Source of the DNA: Paractinoplanes aksuensis
Lineage (GTDB): Bacteria; Actinomycetota; Actinomycetes; Mycobacteriales; Micromonosporaceae
NCBI RefSeq assembly: GCF_024137025.1
Contig: NZ_JAMYJR010000041.1
Location: forward strand, 62,001 to 126,000
DNA: 64,000 nt
Direction: 5' to 3'
Within the stretch, counting starts at the first letter, position 1. Each line of letters begins with the position of its first letter. Under the pieces are notes generated by a model. It was not told where the DNA came from. It was given only the letters and a program-made list of their open reading frames with translations, and did no database searches. The translations under genes and the position numbers were made by a program. Below, in pieces: positions 27,236 through 36,241 of the stretch.

Positions 27236-27334
27236 CCGAGGCTAGGCCTATCCGGTCGCGCCCCGTAATTCCGGGCTGCGACTCGTGCCTGAATTCGACC
27301 CCCCGCAGTACGTTGCACTGATCGCGGGGCAATA

Positions 27335-27943
27335 ATGAGCCTCGTGACAGCGGCCTCAGCCATCGACAAGAGCAGGATCCACTCGCTGACGCGACCGAAC
27401 ATGGTCAGCGTCGGTACGATCGTGTGGCTCTCCAGCGAGCTCATGTTCTTCGCGGCACTGTTCGCGATGTACTTCTCGATCCGCGCGGCGGCGCCCGAGC
27501 AGTGGGAGGAGCACACCCAGCATCTCGAGATCCCGTACGCGACGACGTTCACGGTGATCCTGGTGCTCTCCTCGGTCACGTGCCAGCTCGGCGTGTTCGC
27601 GGCGGAGAAGGGTGATGTGTTCGCGCTGCGGCGCTGGTTCACCATCACCTTCGTGATGGGCCTGATCTTCGTGCTCGGGCAGGCGAACGAGTACAAGAAC
27701 CTCGTCCACGAGGGCATCACGCTCAACGGCGACGGCTACGGCTCGATGTTCTACCTGACGACGGGCTTCCACGGCCTGCACGTCACCGGCGGTCTGATCG
27801 CCTTCATCGTCTACATGATCCGTACGACCATGGGTCGGTTCACCCCGGCGCAGGCCACCTCGGCGATCGTCGTGTCGTACTACTGGCACTTCGTGGACAT
27901 CGTGTGGATCGCGCTGTTCGCCATGATCTATTGGCTGCAGTAG
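27335..27943 (+). CDS. ctaE: Cytochrome c oxidase subunit III
   Basis: 202 aa with five hydrophobic segments, typical of the short actinobacterial subunit III. Landmarks are [14 protein letters not shown] near residue 32, LGQANEY and the [10 protein letters not shown] and [11 protein letters not shown] signatures. First gene of ctaE-qcrC-qcrA-qcrB. Confidence 0.96.
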   Translation: MSLVTAASAIDKSRIHSLTRPNMVSVGTIVWLSSELMFFAALFAMYFSIRAAAPEQWEEHTQHLEIPYATTFTVILVLSSVTCQLGVFAAEKGDVFALRRWFTITFVMGLIFVLGQANEYKNLVHEGITLNGDGYGSMFYLTTGFHGLHVTGGLIAFIVYMIRTTMGRFTPAQATSAIVVSYYWHFVDIVWIALFAMIYWLQ

Positions 27944-27994
27944 ACCCCGCCTTAGTCCATGAGCTTCAGGTCAAAACGCAGAGGGATACAACCC

Positions 27995-28843
27995 ATGACT
28001 TCTGACACCCCCGCCCGCCGGCGCCTCAGGGTGTTCTCCCGGCGGCGCGGTGCGCCGAGCCGGGCGCGCCGGCGCCTCGGCGCGGCGGTGCGCATGCTCG
28101 CCGCGCTGGCGCTCGCCGGCGGCGTCTACACCGCCTTCGCCCCCGGCGCGTTCGCCGACGAGCCGCGGCAGCTCTCCGCCACCGCGCTCGAAGGCAAGCA
28201 GCTGTACGACAACAGCTGCATCAGCTGCCACGGCCGCGACGGCCAGGGTGTCGACGACCGCGGCCCGAGCCTGATCGGCGTCGGGTCGGCGTCGGTCGAG
28301 TTCCAGGTGGGCACCGGCCGCATGCCGATGGTCCGCCAGGAGGCCCAGGCCGAGCAGAAGAAGCCGCTGTTCGACAAGAACCAGACCAAGCAGCTCGGCC
28401 AGTACATCCAGGAACTGGGCGGAGGCCCCCAGGTTCCCGAGGGTGAGCTGGTCGAGAACCTCGACGAGAACGCCGAGGCGCTGGCCCGCGGGGGCGAGCT
28501 GTTCCGGGTCAACTGCACCTCGTGCCACGGCTTCGGCGGTGGCGGCGGCGCGCTCTCCTCGGGCAAGTTCGCCCCGAGCCTGAGCGCCTCCACACCCGAG
28601 GAGATCTACGCCGCGATGCTCAGTGGCCCGCAGAACATGCCGGTCTTCGGCGACAACCAGCTCACGCCGGAAGAGAAGCGCGAGATCATCACCTACATCA
28701 CCCTCCAGCTGCAGGAGGACAGGGACCCGGGTGGCCTGTTCAACCTCGGCCGGTACGGTCCGTCGACCGAGGGTGTCGCGATCTTCCTGGTGGGCATCAC
28801 TATCCTGGTCTTCACGTCGCTGTGGATTGCGGGGAAGTCATGA
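27995..28843 (+). CDS. qcrC: Cytochrome bcc complex diheme cytochrome c subunit
   Basis: 282 aa. A basic N-terminus and one signal-anchor helix (about residues 30-55) precede two c-type heme domains with CISCH and CTSCH, and a C-terminal helix. The diheme subunit carries electrons directly from the bcc complex to CuA of the oxidase. ATG 27995 is chosen because a GAGGG site lies about 8 nt upstream; the ATG at 27959 lacks one. Confidence 0.96.
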   Translation: MTSDTPARRRLRVFSRRRGAPSRARRRLGAAVRMLAALALAGGVYTAFAPGAFADEPRQLSATALEGKQLYDNSCISCHGRDGQGVDDRGPSLIGVGSASVEFQVGTGRMPMVRQEAQAEQKKPLFDKNQTKQLGQYIQELGGGPQVPEGELVENLDENAEALARGGELFRVNCTSCHGFGGGGGALSSGKFAPSLSASTPEEIYAAMLSGPQNMPVFGDNQLTPEEKREIITYITLQLQEDRDPGGLFNLGRYGPSTEGVAIFLVGITILVFTSLWIAGKS

Positions 28844-29943
28844 CCACGACGCACCACGACGCGCCCGACGCCAAGCCGGTCGACGTCAACGACCCGAAGC
28901 TCAGCCGCTTCGACGTCGTCAAGGAGGGCCTGCGCCGCGACGAGATCGAACTCATCACGTACGAGTCGCAGTTCCAGGGCACGAACTCGAAGGCCGAGAA
29001 GCGCGTCGTGCGCAACATCGCCCTCCTGTTCATCATCGCGGGGCTGGCCGCGTTCGCCTTCCTCGGCTTCTACATCTTCTGGCCGTGGCAGTTCGAACTC
29101 GGCAACACGACGAGCGACTACTTCACGCCGCTGCTCGGCATCTCGCTGGCGATCTCGCTGTTCGCGATCGGCTTCGCGATCCTGGCCTGGGCCAAGAAGC
29201 TACTGCCGCACGAGGTGTCGATCCAGGCTCGCCACGACGGGGCCTCGCCGACCGACGAGCAGAAGATCACCGGTCAGACGATGATCTTCGTCGGTGACGA
29301 GCTGAACCAGGGCGTTCAGCGCCGGCCGCTGCTCAAGGGCGCGATCGGCTTCGGTCTGGCCCCGATCGGCCTGGTCGCCGCGGCGCCGCTGATCGGTGGC
29401 CTGATCGAGAACCCGCACAAGGGCGAGCACCCCGACCTGTTCACGACCGGCTTCAGCGCGGCCAAGAACGGGGGCAACCTGGTTCGCCTCACCCGCGACG
29501 ACGGCACCCCGATCCGGCCCGAGGACGTCAGCACCGGTGGCCAGATGACCGTCTTCCCGGGCATCCCGCACGGCGCGACCAACGAGTACGCCGACTCGCC
29601 GACCCTGCTGATCCACCTGCGGGCCGACGACGCCGCGGAGACCCGCCGCAACGCCGACGCCGACCGCCGCAACCAGGGGTCGATGTGGGGCAACTACGTC
29701 GCGTACTCCAAGATCTGCACACACGCCGGTTGCCCGGCTAGCCTTTACGAGCAGCAGACCAACCGCCTGCTGTGCCCCTGCCACCAGTCGCAGTTCCTGA
29801 TCACCCGGAACGCGCAGCCGATCTTCGGTCCCGCCACCCGGCGCCTGCCGATGCTGCCGCTCGGGGTGGACGAGGAGGGCTACTTCGTGGCAACGTCCGA
29901 CTACAAGGACACAGTCGGACCTGACTTCTGGGAGCGGCCGTGA
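28840..29943 (+). CDS. qcrA: Cytochrome bcc complex Rieske iron-sulfur subunit
   Basis: 367 aa with three hydrophobic segments before the Rieske domain, as is usual for the actinobacterial type. [2Fe-2S] ligands are in CTHAGCPAS and CPCHQSQF near residues 290-315. The ATG overlaps the qcrC stop by 4 bp (ATGA). Confidence 0.96.
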   Translation: MTTTHHDAPDAKPVDVNDPKLSRFDVVKEGLRRDEIELITYESQFQGTNSKAEKRVVRNIALLFIIAGLAAFAFLGFYIFWPWQFELGNTTSDYFTPLLGISLAISLFAIGFAILAWAKKLLPHEVSIQARHDGASPTDEQKITGQTMIFVGDELNQGVQRRPLLKGAIGFGLAPIGLVAAAPLIGGLIENPHKGEHPDLFTTGFSAAKNGGNLVRLTRDDGTPIRPEDVSTGGQMTVFPGIPHGATNEYADSPTLLIHLRADDAAETRRNADADRRNQGSMWGNYVAYSKICTHAGCPASLYEQQTNRLLCPCHQSQFLITRNAQPIFGPATRRLPMLPLGVDEEGYFVATSDYKDTVGPDFWERP

Positions 29944-31550
29944 AGCGCCGGAAAGCAGACCTCCAACAGGCGCCGGTCACCTTCGCCAAGGGCGTAGACG
30001 AGCGGTTCCAGGCCTCCACGCCCCTGCGCGCCCTGCTCAACAAGGTTTTCCCCGACCACTGGTCGTTCCTGCTGGGTGAGATCGCGCTCTTCTCGTTCAT
30101 CATTCTGCTGCTCACCGGCGTCTTCCTGACGCTGTTCTTCGACCCGTCGATGACTGAGACGGCCTACCAGGGCGCCTACCCGGCCCTGCGCGGCACCGAG
30201 ATGTCTCAGGCGTACGCGTCGTCGCTGCACCTGTCGTTCGAGGTGCGCGGTGGTCTGTTCATGCGCCAGATGCACCACTGGGCGGCGCTGCTGTTCATGG
30301 CGGCGATCGTCGTGCACATGCTGCGCATCTTCTTCACCGGCGCATACCGCAAGCCGCGCGAGGCCAACTGGGTCATCGGCATGGCGCTGTTCCTGCTGGG
30401 CTTCCTGGCCGGCTTCACCGGTTACTCGCTCCCCGACGACGGCCTGTCCGGCACCGGCCTGCGCATCGCCTCGGCGATCATGCTGTCGATCCCGGTGGTC
30501 GGCACGTGGGTCTCGGCCTCGATCTTCGGCGGCGAGTTCCCGGGCCACCTGATCATCGGCCGGTTCTACATCGCGCACGTGCTGCTCATCCCGGGCGGTC
30601 TGCTCGCGCTGATCACCGTGCACCTGGGTCTGGTCTTCAAGCAGAAGCACACCCAGTGGCCCGGCCCGATGCGCACCAACACCAACGTGGTCGGCGAGCG
30701 CATGTTCCCGCGGTACGCGCTCAAGCAGGGCGGCTTCTTCATGGCCGTCTTCGGCACGGTGGCGCTGCTGGCCGGCCTGTTCCAGATCAACCCGATCTGG
30801 CTGTTCGGTCCGTACCGGGCGTCCGAGGTGTCGTCGGCGTCGCAGCCCGACTGGTACGTCATGTTCCTCGACGGCCTGGTCCGGCTCATGCCGAACTGGC
30901 AGATCTACATCGGCGACTACAGCATCCCGCCGCTGTTCTGGCCCGCGGTCGTGGGTCTGGGCTTCTTCACCACGGCCCCGATGGCCTGGCCGTGGCTCGA
31001 GGCCCGCAAGACCGGCGACAAGCGCGTCCACAACCTGCTGGAGCGCCCGCGCGACAACCCGGAACGCGTCGGCATCGGCTCGATGGCCGTCACGTTCTTC
31101 CTGATCGGCACGATCTCCGGCGGTAACGACGTCATCGCCGACAAGTTCCACATCAGCCTCAACGCGATGACTTGGGGCGGCCGTATCGGGTTGATCGTCC
31201 TGCCCGCGCTGGCCTACTTCATCGCGGTCCGGGTCTGCCTGGGTCTGCAGCAGCACGACCGCGAGGTCCTGGCCCACGGCGTCGAGACGGGCATCATCCG
31301 GCGCCTGCCCAACGGGCAGTTCGTCGAGATCCACCAGCCGCTCGGCCCGGTCGACGAGCACGGTCACCCGGTCCCGATCGAGTACGGCGGCTGGGTCGTC
31401 CCGAAGAAGATGAACCGGGTCGGCGCCTTGGCGCCGGCGGTGAAGGGCTTCTTCTACCCGGTCGAGAAGCCGTCCGAGGCCCCGGTCTCGCCCGGCATGC
31501 CGCCGGTCAGCGGCGACACCCGCGAAGAGATCACTTCCGGCCGCAAGTAA
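29940..31550 (+). CDS. qcrB: Cytochrome bcc complex cytochrome b subunit
   Basis: 536 aa, GTG start overlapping the qcrA stop by 4 bp. Heme-ligating His residues lie in MHHWAA and VVHMLRI and in helices near residues 200-220; the quinol-site PDWY motif appears as QPDWYVMF near residue 302. QcrB is a known target of menaquinol-competitive antibiotics in actinobacteria. The operon ends with a hairpin terminator. Confidence 0.97.
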   Translation: MKRRKADLQQAPVTFAKGVDERFQASTPLRALLNKVFPDHWSFLLGEIALFSFIILLLTGVFLTLFFDPSMTETAYQGAYPALRGTEMSQAYASSLHLSFEVRGGLFMRQMHHWAALLFMAAIVVHMLRIFFTGAYRKPREANWVIGMALFLLGFLAGFTGYSLPDDGLSGTGLRIASAIMLSIPVVGTWVSASIFGGEFPGHLIIGRFYIAHVLLIPGGLLALITVHLGLVFKQKHTQWPGPMRTNTNVVGERMFPRYALKQGGFFMAVFGTVALLAGLFQINPIWLFGPYRASEVSSASQPDWYVMFLDGLVRLMPNWQIYIGDYSIPPLFWPAVVGLGFFTTAPMAWPWLEARKTGDKRVHNLLERPRDNPERVGIGSMAVTFFLIGTISGGNDVIADKFHISLNAMTWGGRIGLIVLPALAYFIAVRVCLGLQQHDREVLAHGVETGIIRRLPNGQFVEIHQPLGPVDEHGHPVPIEYGGWVVPKKMNRVGALAPAVKGFFYPVEKPSEAPVSPGMPPVSGDTREEITSGRK

Positions 31551-31566
31551 GACAGCAGCAACGACG

Positions 31567-31594
31567 AGGGGCCCGCTTCGGCGGGCCCCTTTTC
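31567..31594 (+). terminator. Rho-independent terminator of the qcr operon
   Basis: 10-bp GC-rich stem (31567-31576 with 31581-31590), TTCG tetraloop, followed by TTTT. Confidence 0.9.
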
Positions 31595-31663
31595 GTTCAC
31601 GGCCCCGGTCCGGCGGATAGCATGGTCGCGACCACTCCGCCCGCCCAGCCGAGGAGCCCGCAG

Positions 31664-31951
31664 GTGAACACCGCGATCGTGCACATCGACTGCGCCACCG
31701 ACTCGATTCCCGAGGTGGCCGAGGCGCTGGCCGCCCTCGACGGCGTGAGCGAGGTCTACTCGGTCGCCGGCAACGTCGACCTGATCGCCGTCGTCCGCGT
31801 AGCCAAGTTCGACGACATCGCCGAGGTCATCGCGGGCAAGATCTCCAAGACGCCGGGCGTACTCAACACAGAGTCACACATCGCCTTCCGCGCCTACTCC
31901 AAGCACGACCTGGAGGACGCTTTCGCCATCGGCCTCCCCGACGCCGACTGA
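31664..31951 (+). CDS. Stand-alone Lrp/AsnC-type ligand-binding (RAM) domain protein
   Basis: 95 aa. It has the effector-binding alpha/beta domain of Lrp/AsnC regulators but no helix-turn-helix. Landmarks are IPEVAEALAALDGVSEVYSV and GNVDLIAVV, the turn that lines the ligand site. GTG 31664 is preferred because of the GAGGAG site 7 nt upstream; an ATG at 31622 would add 14 residues. It may bind an amino acid and act through a partner protein. Similar genes lie after qcrB in other actinobacteria as I recall. Confidence 0.88.
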   Translation: MNTAIVHIDCATDSIPEVAEALAALDGVSEVYSVAGNVDLIAVVRVAKFDDIAEVIAGKISKTPGVLNTESHIAFRAYSKHDLEDAFAIGLPDAD

Positions 31952-32098
31952 CCCTCGGTCCCAGGCCCCCTACGCCGACTGGCCGGCGGTCCTGGCTTTC
32001 GCGGCGCTGACCGACCCCTGGGTCCCTGGCCTTCGCCGGCGCAGACTGACCCGTGGGTCCCGGTCTCCGCGACGCCGGCTGGCCCTTCGACTCGGGCT
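31940..32098. repeat. Degenerate 31-35 bp tandem repeats after the Lrp-domain gene
   Basis: Four to five imperfect units begin at about 31940, 31971, 32003, 32038 and 32071. Each starts with a variant of CGCCGACTG and contains CCCnnGGGTCCCnGG. The first unit overlaps the last codons of the preceding gene, so the array may have grown from its 3' end. The rest of the gap to 32164 shows nothing I recognise. Confidence 0.55.
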
Positions 32099-32164
32099 GC
32101 TTGCCTGGCGACCGGCCTTTCTTGCTGAAGCGTCGGGATCGCTGGGGTGTCGGCCTCTTCTGTT

Positions 32165-32569
32165 TCAGATGGGGAACGAGTGGTGCTCGTGGGTCACGAG
32201 CCAGCGGCCGTCCTCTTTCCGCAGGCCCAGGGTCAGGCGCAGGCGGCGGTCGGGGTGTTCGGCCAGCTCGGCCGGCTCGCCGCAGCGGAGGAGCGCGTGG
32301 GCGAAGGCCACGTCGGCGCCCGCGGTGACCTCGAGCCGCACGATCTCGAAGACCGAGCCGGACTCGATCCAGCGAAAGAACGGCGGCCACGTCTCGCGGT
32401 AGGCGTCGATGCCGCGCACCCCGTCCTGCGGCGGCGGCACGTCGAACATCACGATGTCGTCGGCATGACCGGCCAGAACGCCCGGCAGATCGCCGGCCCG
32501 GATCGCGGCCGCCCACCCTTCGATCAGATCGGCAATGAGCTTCTCGTCGTTACCGTGCTCCACAACCAT
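32165..32569 (-). CDS. NTF2-like / SnoaL-like protein
   Basis: 134 aa with the alpha+beta cone of the NTF2 superfamily (SgcJ/DUF4440-like): an N-terminal WAAAIRAGD helix, the VMFDVPPPQDGVRGIDAYRE segment and a C-terminal RWLVTHEHHSFP strand. Members are ligand-binding proteins or isomerase-like enzymes; no function can be assigned. The ATG has a GGGAGAG site about 8 nt upstream. The 242 bp upstream, up to the nucleotidyltransferase, show no recognised element. Confidence 0.85.
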   Translation of the reverse strand: MVVEHGNDEKLIADLIEGWAAAIRAGDLPGVLAGHADDIVMFDVPPPQDGVRGIDAYRETWPPFFRWIESGSVFEIVRLEVTAGADVAFAHALLRCGEPAELAEHPDRRLRLTLGLRKEDGRWLVTHEHHSFPI

Positions 32570-32811
32570 AAGTGTTCTCTCCCTTCACCCGTAAGACCGG
32601 CCGAGAGCGATGAACTCATCGGTTCCCGGCGCGTGATGCCATCAGATTGAGCAGCTCCGTTTCGGCCGGTGGCGTAACCGCGGCTAACGGCGTCCGTTCA
32701 GGCCGGTGATGCGGCCAGGGGGAGCACCCTGTCTCAGGCGAGTGGTGCTGCCGGATTGGGGAGCGTCGCGACAGCGGCTTGACCCGATCGGGGAATGCGG
32801 GAGCGGCGGGC

Positions 32812-33645
32812 TCAGATGTGGACGGTCAGGTCGCCGGGGGCGCGCACGGTGCTGGTGAGCGACTCGGTGGCCGCGACTCGGGCGCCGGGCCAGATCACGC
32901 AGCGGTGCAGATGGCCGGCCACCTCGGCGCCGGCGCCGATCACCGAATTGGTGACCGTGCCGGTGACGGTGGCCGTGGGGTCGATCAGCGAGCCGCCTTG
33001 GGTGGCCTGCAGGTTGGCCAGCAGGTAGTCGGCCGGTGTGCCGGTGTCGATGTAGACGCCGTCGTAGTTGACCAGCTCGAGGCTGCCCTCGGCTTCGGCC
33101 GGGCGCCAGCAGGTGCGTACGAGATCGCTCTGCTCGGTCGGCAAGTCGCGGATGTAGCGCCAAGGGAGCAGGGAAAAGCCGGTGAAGCGCCGGCCGCTGA
33201 ATCCGCCCGTGGTGCCAGGGAGGGTGGGCTTGGTGAGCATGCGGACGGTCTCGCCGTCCCAGCCGTCGAGCAGCGCCGCGATGTCCTTGCCGGGCTCGCG
33301 GGCGGGATCGGCCAGGTAGGCGTCCGCGTTGCCGACCAGTGCGCCGCGACCGTCGATCCAGGACTTCAGGCGGCCGACGCCGCCGGACGTGCCGACCGGG
33401 CCGTCGGGCTCGACCGAGAGGTGGCCGCGGTCGCCGACGTGCCGTACCACCTGGTCGGCCAGGTAGGCGGCGTTGACCGCGACCTCGCCCGGGCCGGTGA
33501 GGCCGAGACCGGCCAGCCGGGTCAGCGCCCGGTCGAGCAGGGCGACATTGCCTACCGGGCAGAGGGCTTTGGGCAGCAGTTCGGTCAGGGGGCGCAGTCG
33601 CTGCCCCTCGCCCGCGGCCAGGATCACCCCGGCGACGGCGGTCAC
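32812..33645 (-). CDS. Nucleotidyltransferase family (sugar-phosphate/GlmU-RmlA-like) protein
   Basis: 277 aa, GTG start. The N-terminal nucleotide-binding motif is GVILAAGEGQRLRPLT (about residues 6-21), with a conserved Lys in PKAL and Asp in VGNADAYL. The last 50 residues have the hexapeptide-like pattern of left-handed beta-helix proteins (TVTGTVTNSVIGAGA). It probably makes a nucleotide-sugar. It overlaps the upstream Nudix gene by 4 bp, so the two are coupled. Confidence 0.9.
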   Translation of the reverse strand: MTAVAGVILAAGEGQRLRPLTELLPKALCPVGNVALLDRALTRLAGLGLTGPGEVAVNAAYLADQVVRHVGDRGHLSVEPDGPVGTSGGVGRLKSWIDGRGALVGNADAYLADPAREPGKDIAALLDGWDGETVRMLTKPTLPGTTGGFSGRRFTGFSLLPWRYIRDLPTEQSDLVRTCWRPAEAEGSLELVNYDGVYIDTGTPADYLLANLQATQGGSLIDPTATVTGTVTNSVIGAGAEVAGHLHRCVIWPGARVAATESLTSTVRAPGDLTVHI

Positions 33646-34298
33646 GACCGCTCCCCGGTGGCCCGAGCTTCCCCGCCCGACTCCGACCCGCCGACAGCGC
33701 CCGCAGCGCCTGCCGCGGTCGGGTCGGTCGCGGGGCTCGGCTCGGCCGTAGGGGCCGACTCGGCTTCCGGTTCGGCCGCGGTCTCGGGTGTGGCTGCGGA
33801 GTCGGGCGTTGAGGCGGGGGCCAGGTCGTAGCGGGAGAGCAGTTTGATCGTGTTGGAGGTCAGACGGGGCAGGTCGTCGATCGGGAACCAGCCGATGTCG
33901 ACGATCTCGCCGCCGTCGATGTGCAGGGTGGCCTGGGCGGCAGGGATCGTGCCGAAGAAGACGGTGTCGACCACGCCGACCGGGTGGATGATCGCGTTGG
34001 GCACGCCGGGGGTCAGCTCGTCGGGTGAGATGCGGACGCCGGTCTCCTCGAACAGCTCGCGGGCCGCGCCCACGGCCGGGTCCTCATGGCGTTTCAGCAG
34101 GCCCGCGGGCAGGCTCCAACCGGCCTTGGAGGGCTGACGCAGCAGCAACATGTCACCGGAATCGGCGTCGCGGATCACGGCCACGGCGCCGACCAGATAC
34201 TTCGGGGCGACCAGGATCACGACGGCTCGGCGCAGTGGGCTGGGCATGCGATAGAACGCCTGATATGCGGCCGCCCGCACGCGCCGAGGAAAACTCAC
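33642..34298 (-). CDS. Nudix hydrolase with low-complexity tail
   Basis: 218 aa. A complete Nudix box is present: G-x5-E-x7-REL-x-EETGV, from about residue 66 to 88. The domain ends at about 160; the last 55 residues are an Ala/Pro/Glu-rich tail with no fold. Nudix enzymes cleave nucleoside diphosphates linked to another moiety. Coupling to the nucleotidyltransferase gene suggests a shared nucleotide-sugar pathway, but this is inference. Confidence 0.93.
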   Translation of the reverse strand: MSFPRRVRAAAYQAFYRMPSPLRRAVVILVAPKYLVGAVAVIRDADSGDMLLLRQPSKAGWSLPAGLLKRHEDPAVGAARELFEETGVRISPDELTPGVPNAIIHPVGVVDTVFFGTIPAAQATLHIDGGEIVDIGWFPIDDLPRLTSNTIKLLSRYDLAPASTPDSAATPETAAEPEAESAPTAEPSPATDPTAAGAAGAVGGSESGGEARATGERS

Positions 34299-34341
34299 AT
34301 CGACAAGGCTAGCCGGACGCCGCAGCCGCCCCGGAGCGGGC

Positions 34342-36069
34342 TCAGTCGGGGTGGTCGACCAGCGCGATGAGCTGCTCGACCACCACGTCGGGCTCGAGGG
34401 TGCGTTCGCACACCGCGACCAGCATGGTCTCGAGGTCGGGGTAGCCCAGCTCTTCGGCCAGGCGGCGCAGCGGCACCTCGCTGGCCAGGCCCCGGTCGTG
34501 TTTGCGCAGGGTCAGCCCGATCGTGGCCCGGCCCAGGCGCACCTTGTCGGCGATGCTGATGCCGGGTTCGTTCTTCTCGTCGAAGTATTTGTTGATCTGG
34601 AGCTGGGCCTGGCTCGATTTGACGAAGCCGAGCCACTCGCGGCGCGGGCCGCGAGGAGCGTTCGGCTCAGCCTCCACGTGACCGTCGGTCTCGGAGAAGA
34701 TCTCGACCACGTCGCCGTCGCGCAGTTGCGAGCTGAGCGGGGCCAGCCGGCCGTTGATCGTCGCGGCCAGACACTGGTCGCCCTTCTGCGGGCTCAGCTC
34801 GTAGGCCAGGTCGACCGGGGTGGAGCCGCTGGGCAGCTCGCAGGCGTTCCCGTGGGCGAAGACCGTGATCTGACCCTCGGCCAGGTCACACCGCAGCGAG
34901 GCGAGGAACTGGGCGGCGTCGGTGGTGTCCTGCTGCCAGTCGAGCACCCGCTTGAGCCAGGTCAGCTGGTCGGCGCCCGAGGCCTCGGCGGTCTCGGCGT
35001 ACTTCGGATATCGGTAGGTCGTGGCGACGCCGTATTCCGAGTAGCGGTGCATGGTGCGGGTGCGGATCAGCACCTCGACCAGGCGCCCGTCGGGGCCGGT
35101 GACGGTGGTGTGCAGGGAGCGGTACAGGTTGTTCTTGGGGGAGGCGATGAAGTCTTTGAACCGGCCCGCCACCGGGCGCCACTGGCCGTGGATGGCGCCG
35201 AGCGCGGCGTAACAGTCGGTCTCGGGACCGTCGACCACGACCGCGATGCGCGGCAGGTCGAACGGGACGGCATGACCGCCGGCCACCGTGTCTTTCCAGA
35301 TCGAGTAGTAGTGCCGGGGCCGCGGGGTGACCTCGGCCGTCACGCGCTGGCGGCGCAGCGCGGTGCGGGCCCGGGTGGTGACGTCGTCGAGGTAGTCGTC
35401 CCAGCCGGGGCGGTTTTTCACGTGCTCGTCGATGCGCGCGTAGGAGTCGGGCTCGAGGTGGAACAGCACCACGTCGTCGAGGTCGCGCTTGAGGGCCTGG
35501 ATGCCGAGCCGGTCGCACAGCGGGACCAGCACGTCGAGCGTGGCGGTGGCGATGCGGGCCCGGCTGGCCGGCGAGCGCGCGTCGAGTGTGCGCATGTTGT
35601 GCAGCCGGTCGGCCAGCTTGATGACCAGGACGCGGACGTCCTTGCCGGCGGCGACGATCATCTTGCGGATCGTCTCGGCCTCGGCCGCCTTGCCGTAGAA
35701 CGCCTTGTCGAACTTGGTCACGCCGTCGACCAGGTGGGTCACCTCGGGGCCGAAGTCGCCGTGCAGGGCCTCGAGCGTGTAGCTGGTGTCTTCCACCGTG
35801 TCGTGGAGCAGGGCGGCGACCAACGTGGTCGTATCCATGCCCAGCTCGGCGCAGATCTGCGCGACGGCCAGCGGGTGGGTGATGTAGGGCTCGCCCGACT
35901 TGCGCATCTGACCGCGGTGCATGTTCTCGGCGATCGCGTAGCTGCGCCGCAGGACGCCCGCGTCGGCTGACGGGTGCACGTTGCGGTGAGCCCGGGTCAG
36001 CGTCGTCACAGGATCGTCATCGTTGCCAGGCAGACTCAGAAAGGAGCGGAGACGCTGTGTGAGCGACAT
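34342..36069 (-). CDS. RelA/SpoT homologue with HD and TGS domains but no ACT domain
   Basis: 575 aa from ATG 36069; a longer frame to 36267 has no coding character. The HD hydrolase domain is intact: RKSGEPYITHP, LLHDTVEDT (H89 D90, E93 D94), ADRLHNMRT. The synthetase-like domain (about 250-360) keeps RFKDFIA, NNLYRSLHTT and VEVLIRT. However, the usual DLxAIR segment that holds a Mg-binding Asp reads DLPRIAVVV. A TGS domain spans about 410-470; the protein ends at 575, without the ACT domain of full-length Rel (about 730 aa). It could be mainly a (p)ppGpp hydrolase. A full-length Rel is expected elsewhere. Confidence 0.88.
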   Translation of the reverse strand: MSLTQRLRSFLSLPGNDDDPVTTLTRAHRNVHPSADAGVLRRSYAIAENMHRGQMRKSGEPYITHPLAVAQICAELGMDTTTLVAALLHDTVEDTSYTLEALHGDFGPEVTHLVDGVTKFDKAFYGKAAEAETIRKMIVAAGKDVRVLVIKLADRLHNMRTLDARSPASRARIATATLDVLVPLCDRLGIQALKRDLDDVVLFHLEPDSYARIDEHVKNRPGWDDYLDDVTTRARTALRRQRVTAEVTPRPRHYYSIWKDTVAGGHAVPFDLPRIAVVVDGPETDCYAALGAIHGQWRPVAGRFKDFIASPKNNLYRSLHTTVTGPDGRLVEVLIRTRTMHRYSEYGVATTYRYPKYAETAEASGADQLTWLKRVLDWQQDTTDAAQFLASLRCDLAEGQITVFAHGNACELPSGSTPVDLAYELSPQKGDQCLAATINGRLAPLSSQLRDGDVVEIFSETDGHVEAEPNAPRGPRREWLGFVKSSQAQLQINKYFDEKNEPGISIADKVRLGRATIGLTLRKHDRGLASEVPLRRLAEELGYPDLETMLVAVCERTLEPDVVVEQLIALVDHPD

Positions 36070-36241
36070 CTCGCGTTCGGAATTCGGCAGGGCACGTCCA
36101 AGGGCGGCGCCGTGGCCGGCGTCGACGTCCACTGGACACCCCCTCACCACTGGGCCGTCGGTGCTCGCGCGGGGGACCGCAGGAACCGAGGGCCAAAACG
36201 TCGTGAAGTCCCGCGAACCAGGTCCCGAGATTTCACTTGCC

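Noticed and set aside
29901-31367. 488-codon open frame opposite qcrB
   Set aside because: It mirrors qcrB in the complementary strand; composition is charged and repetitive with no domain.
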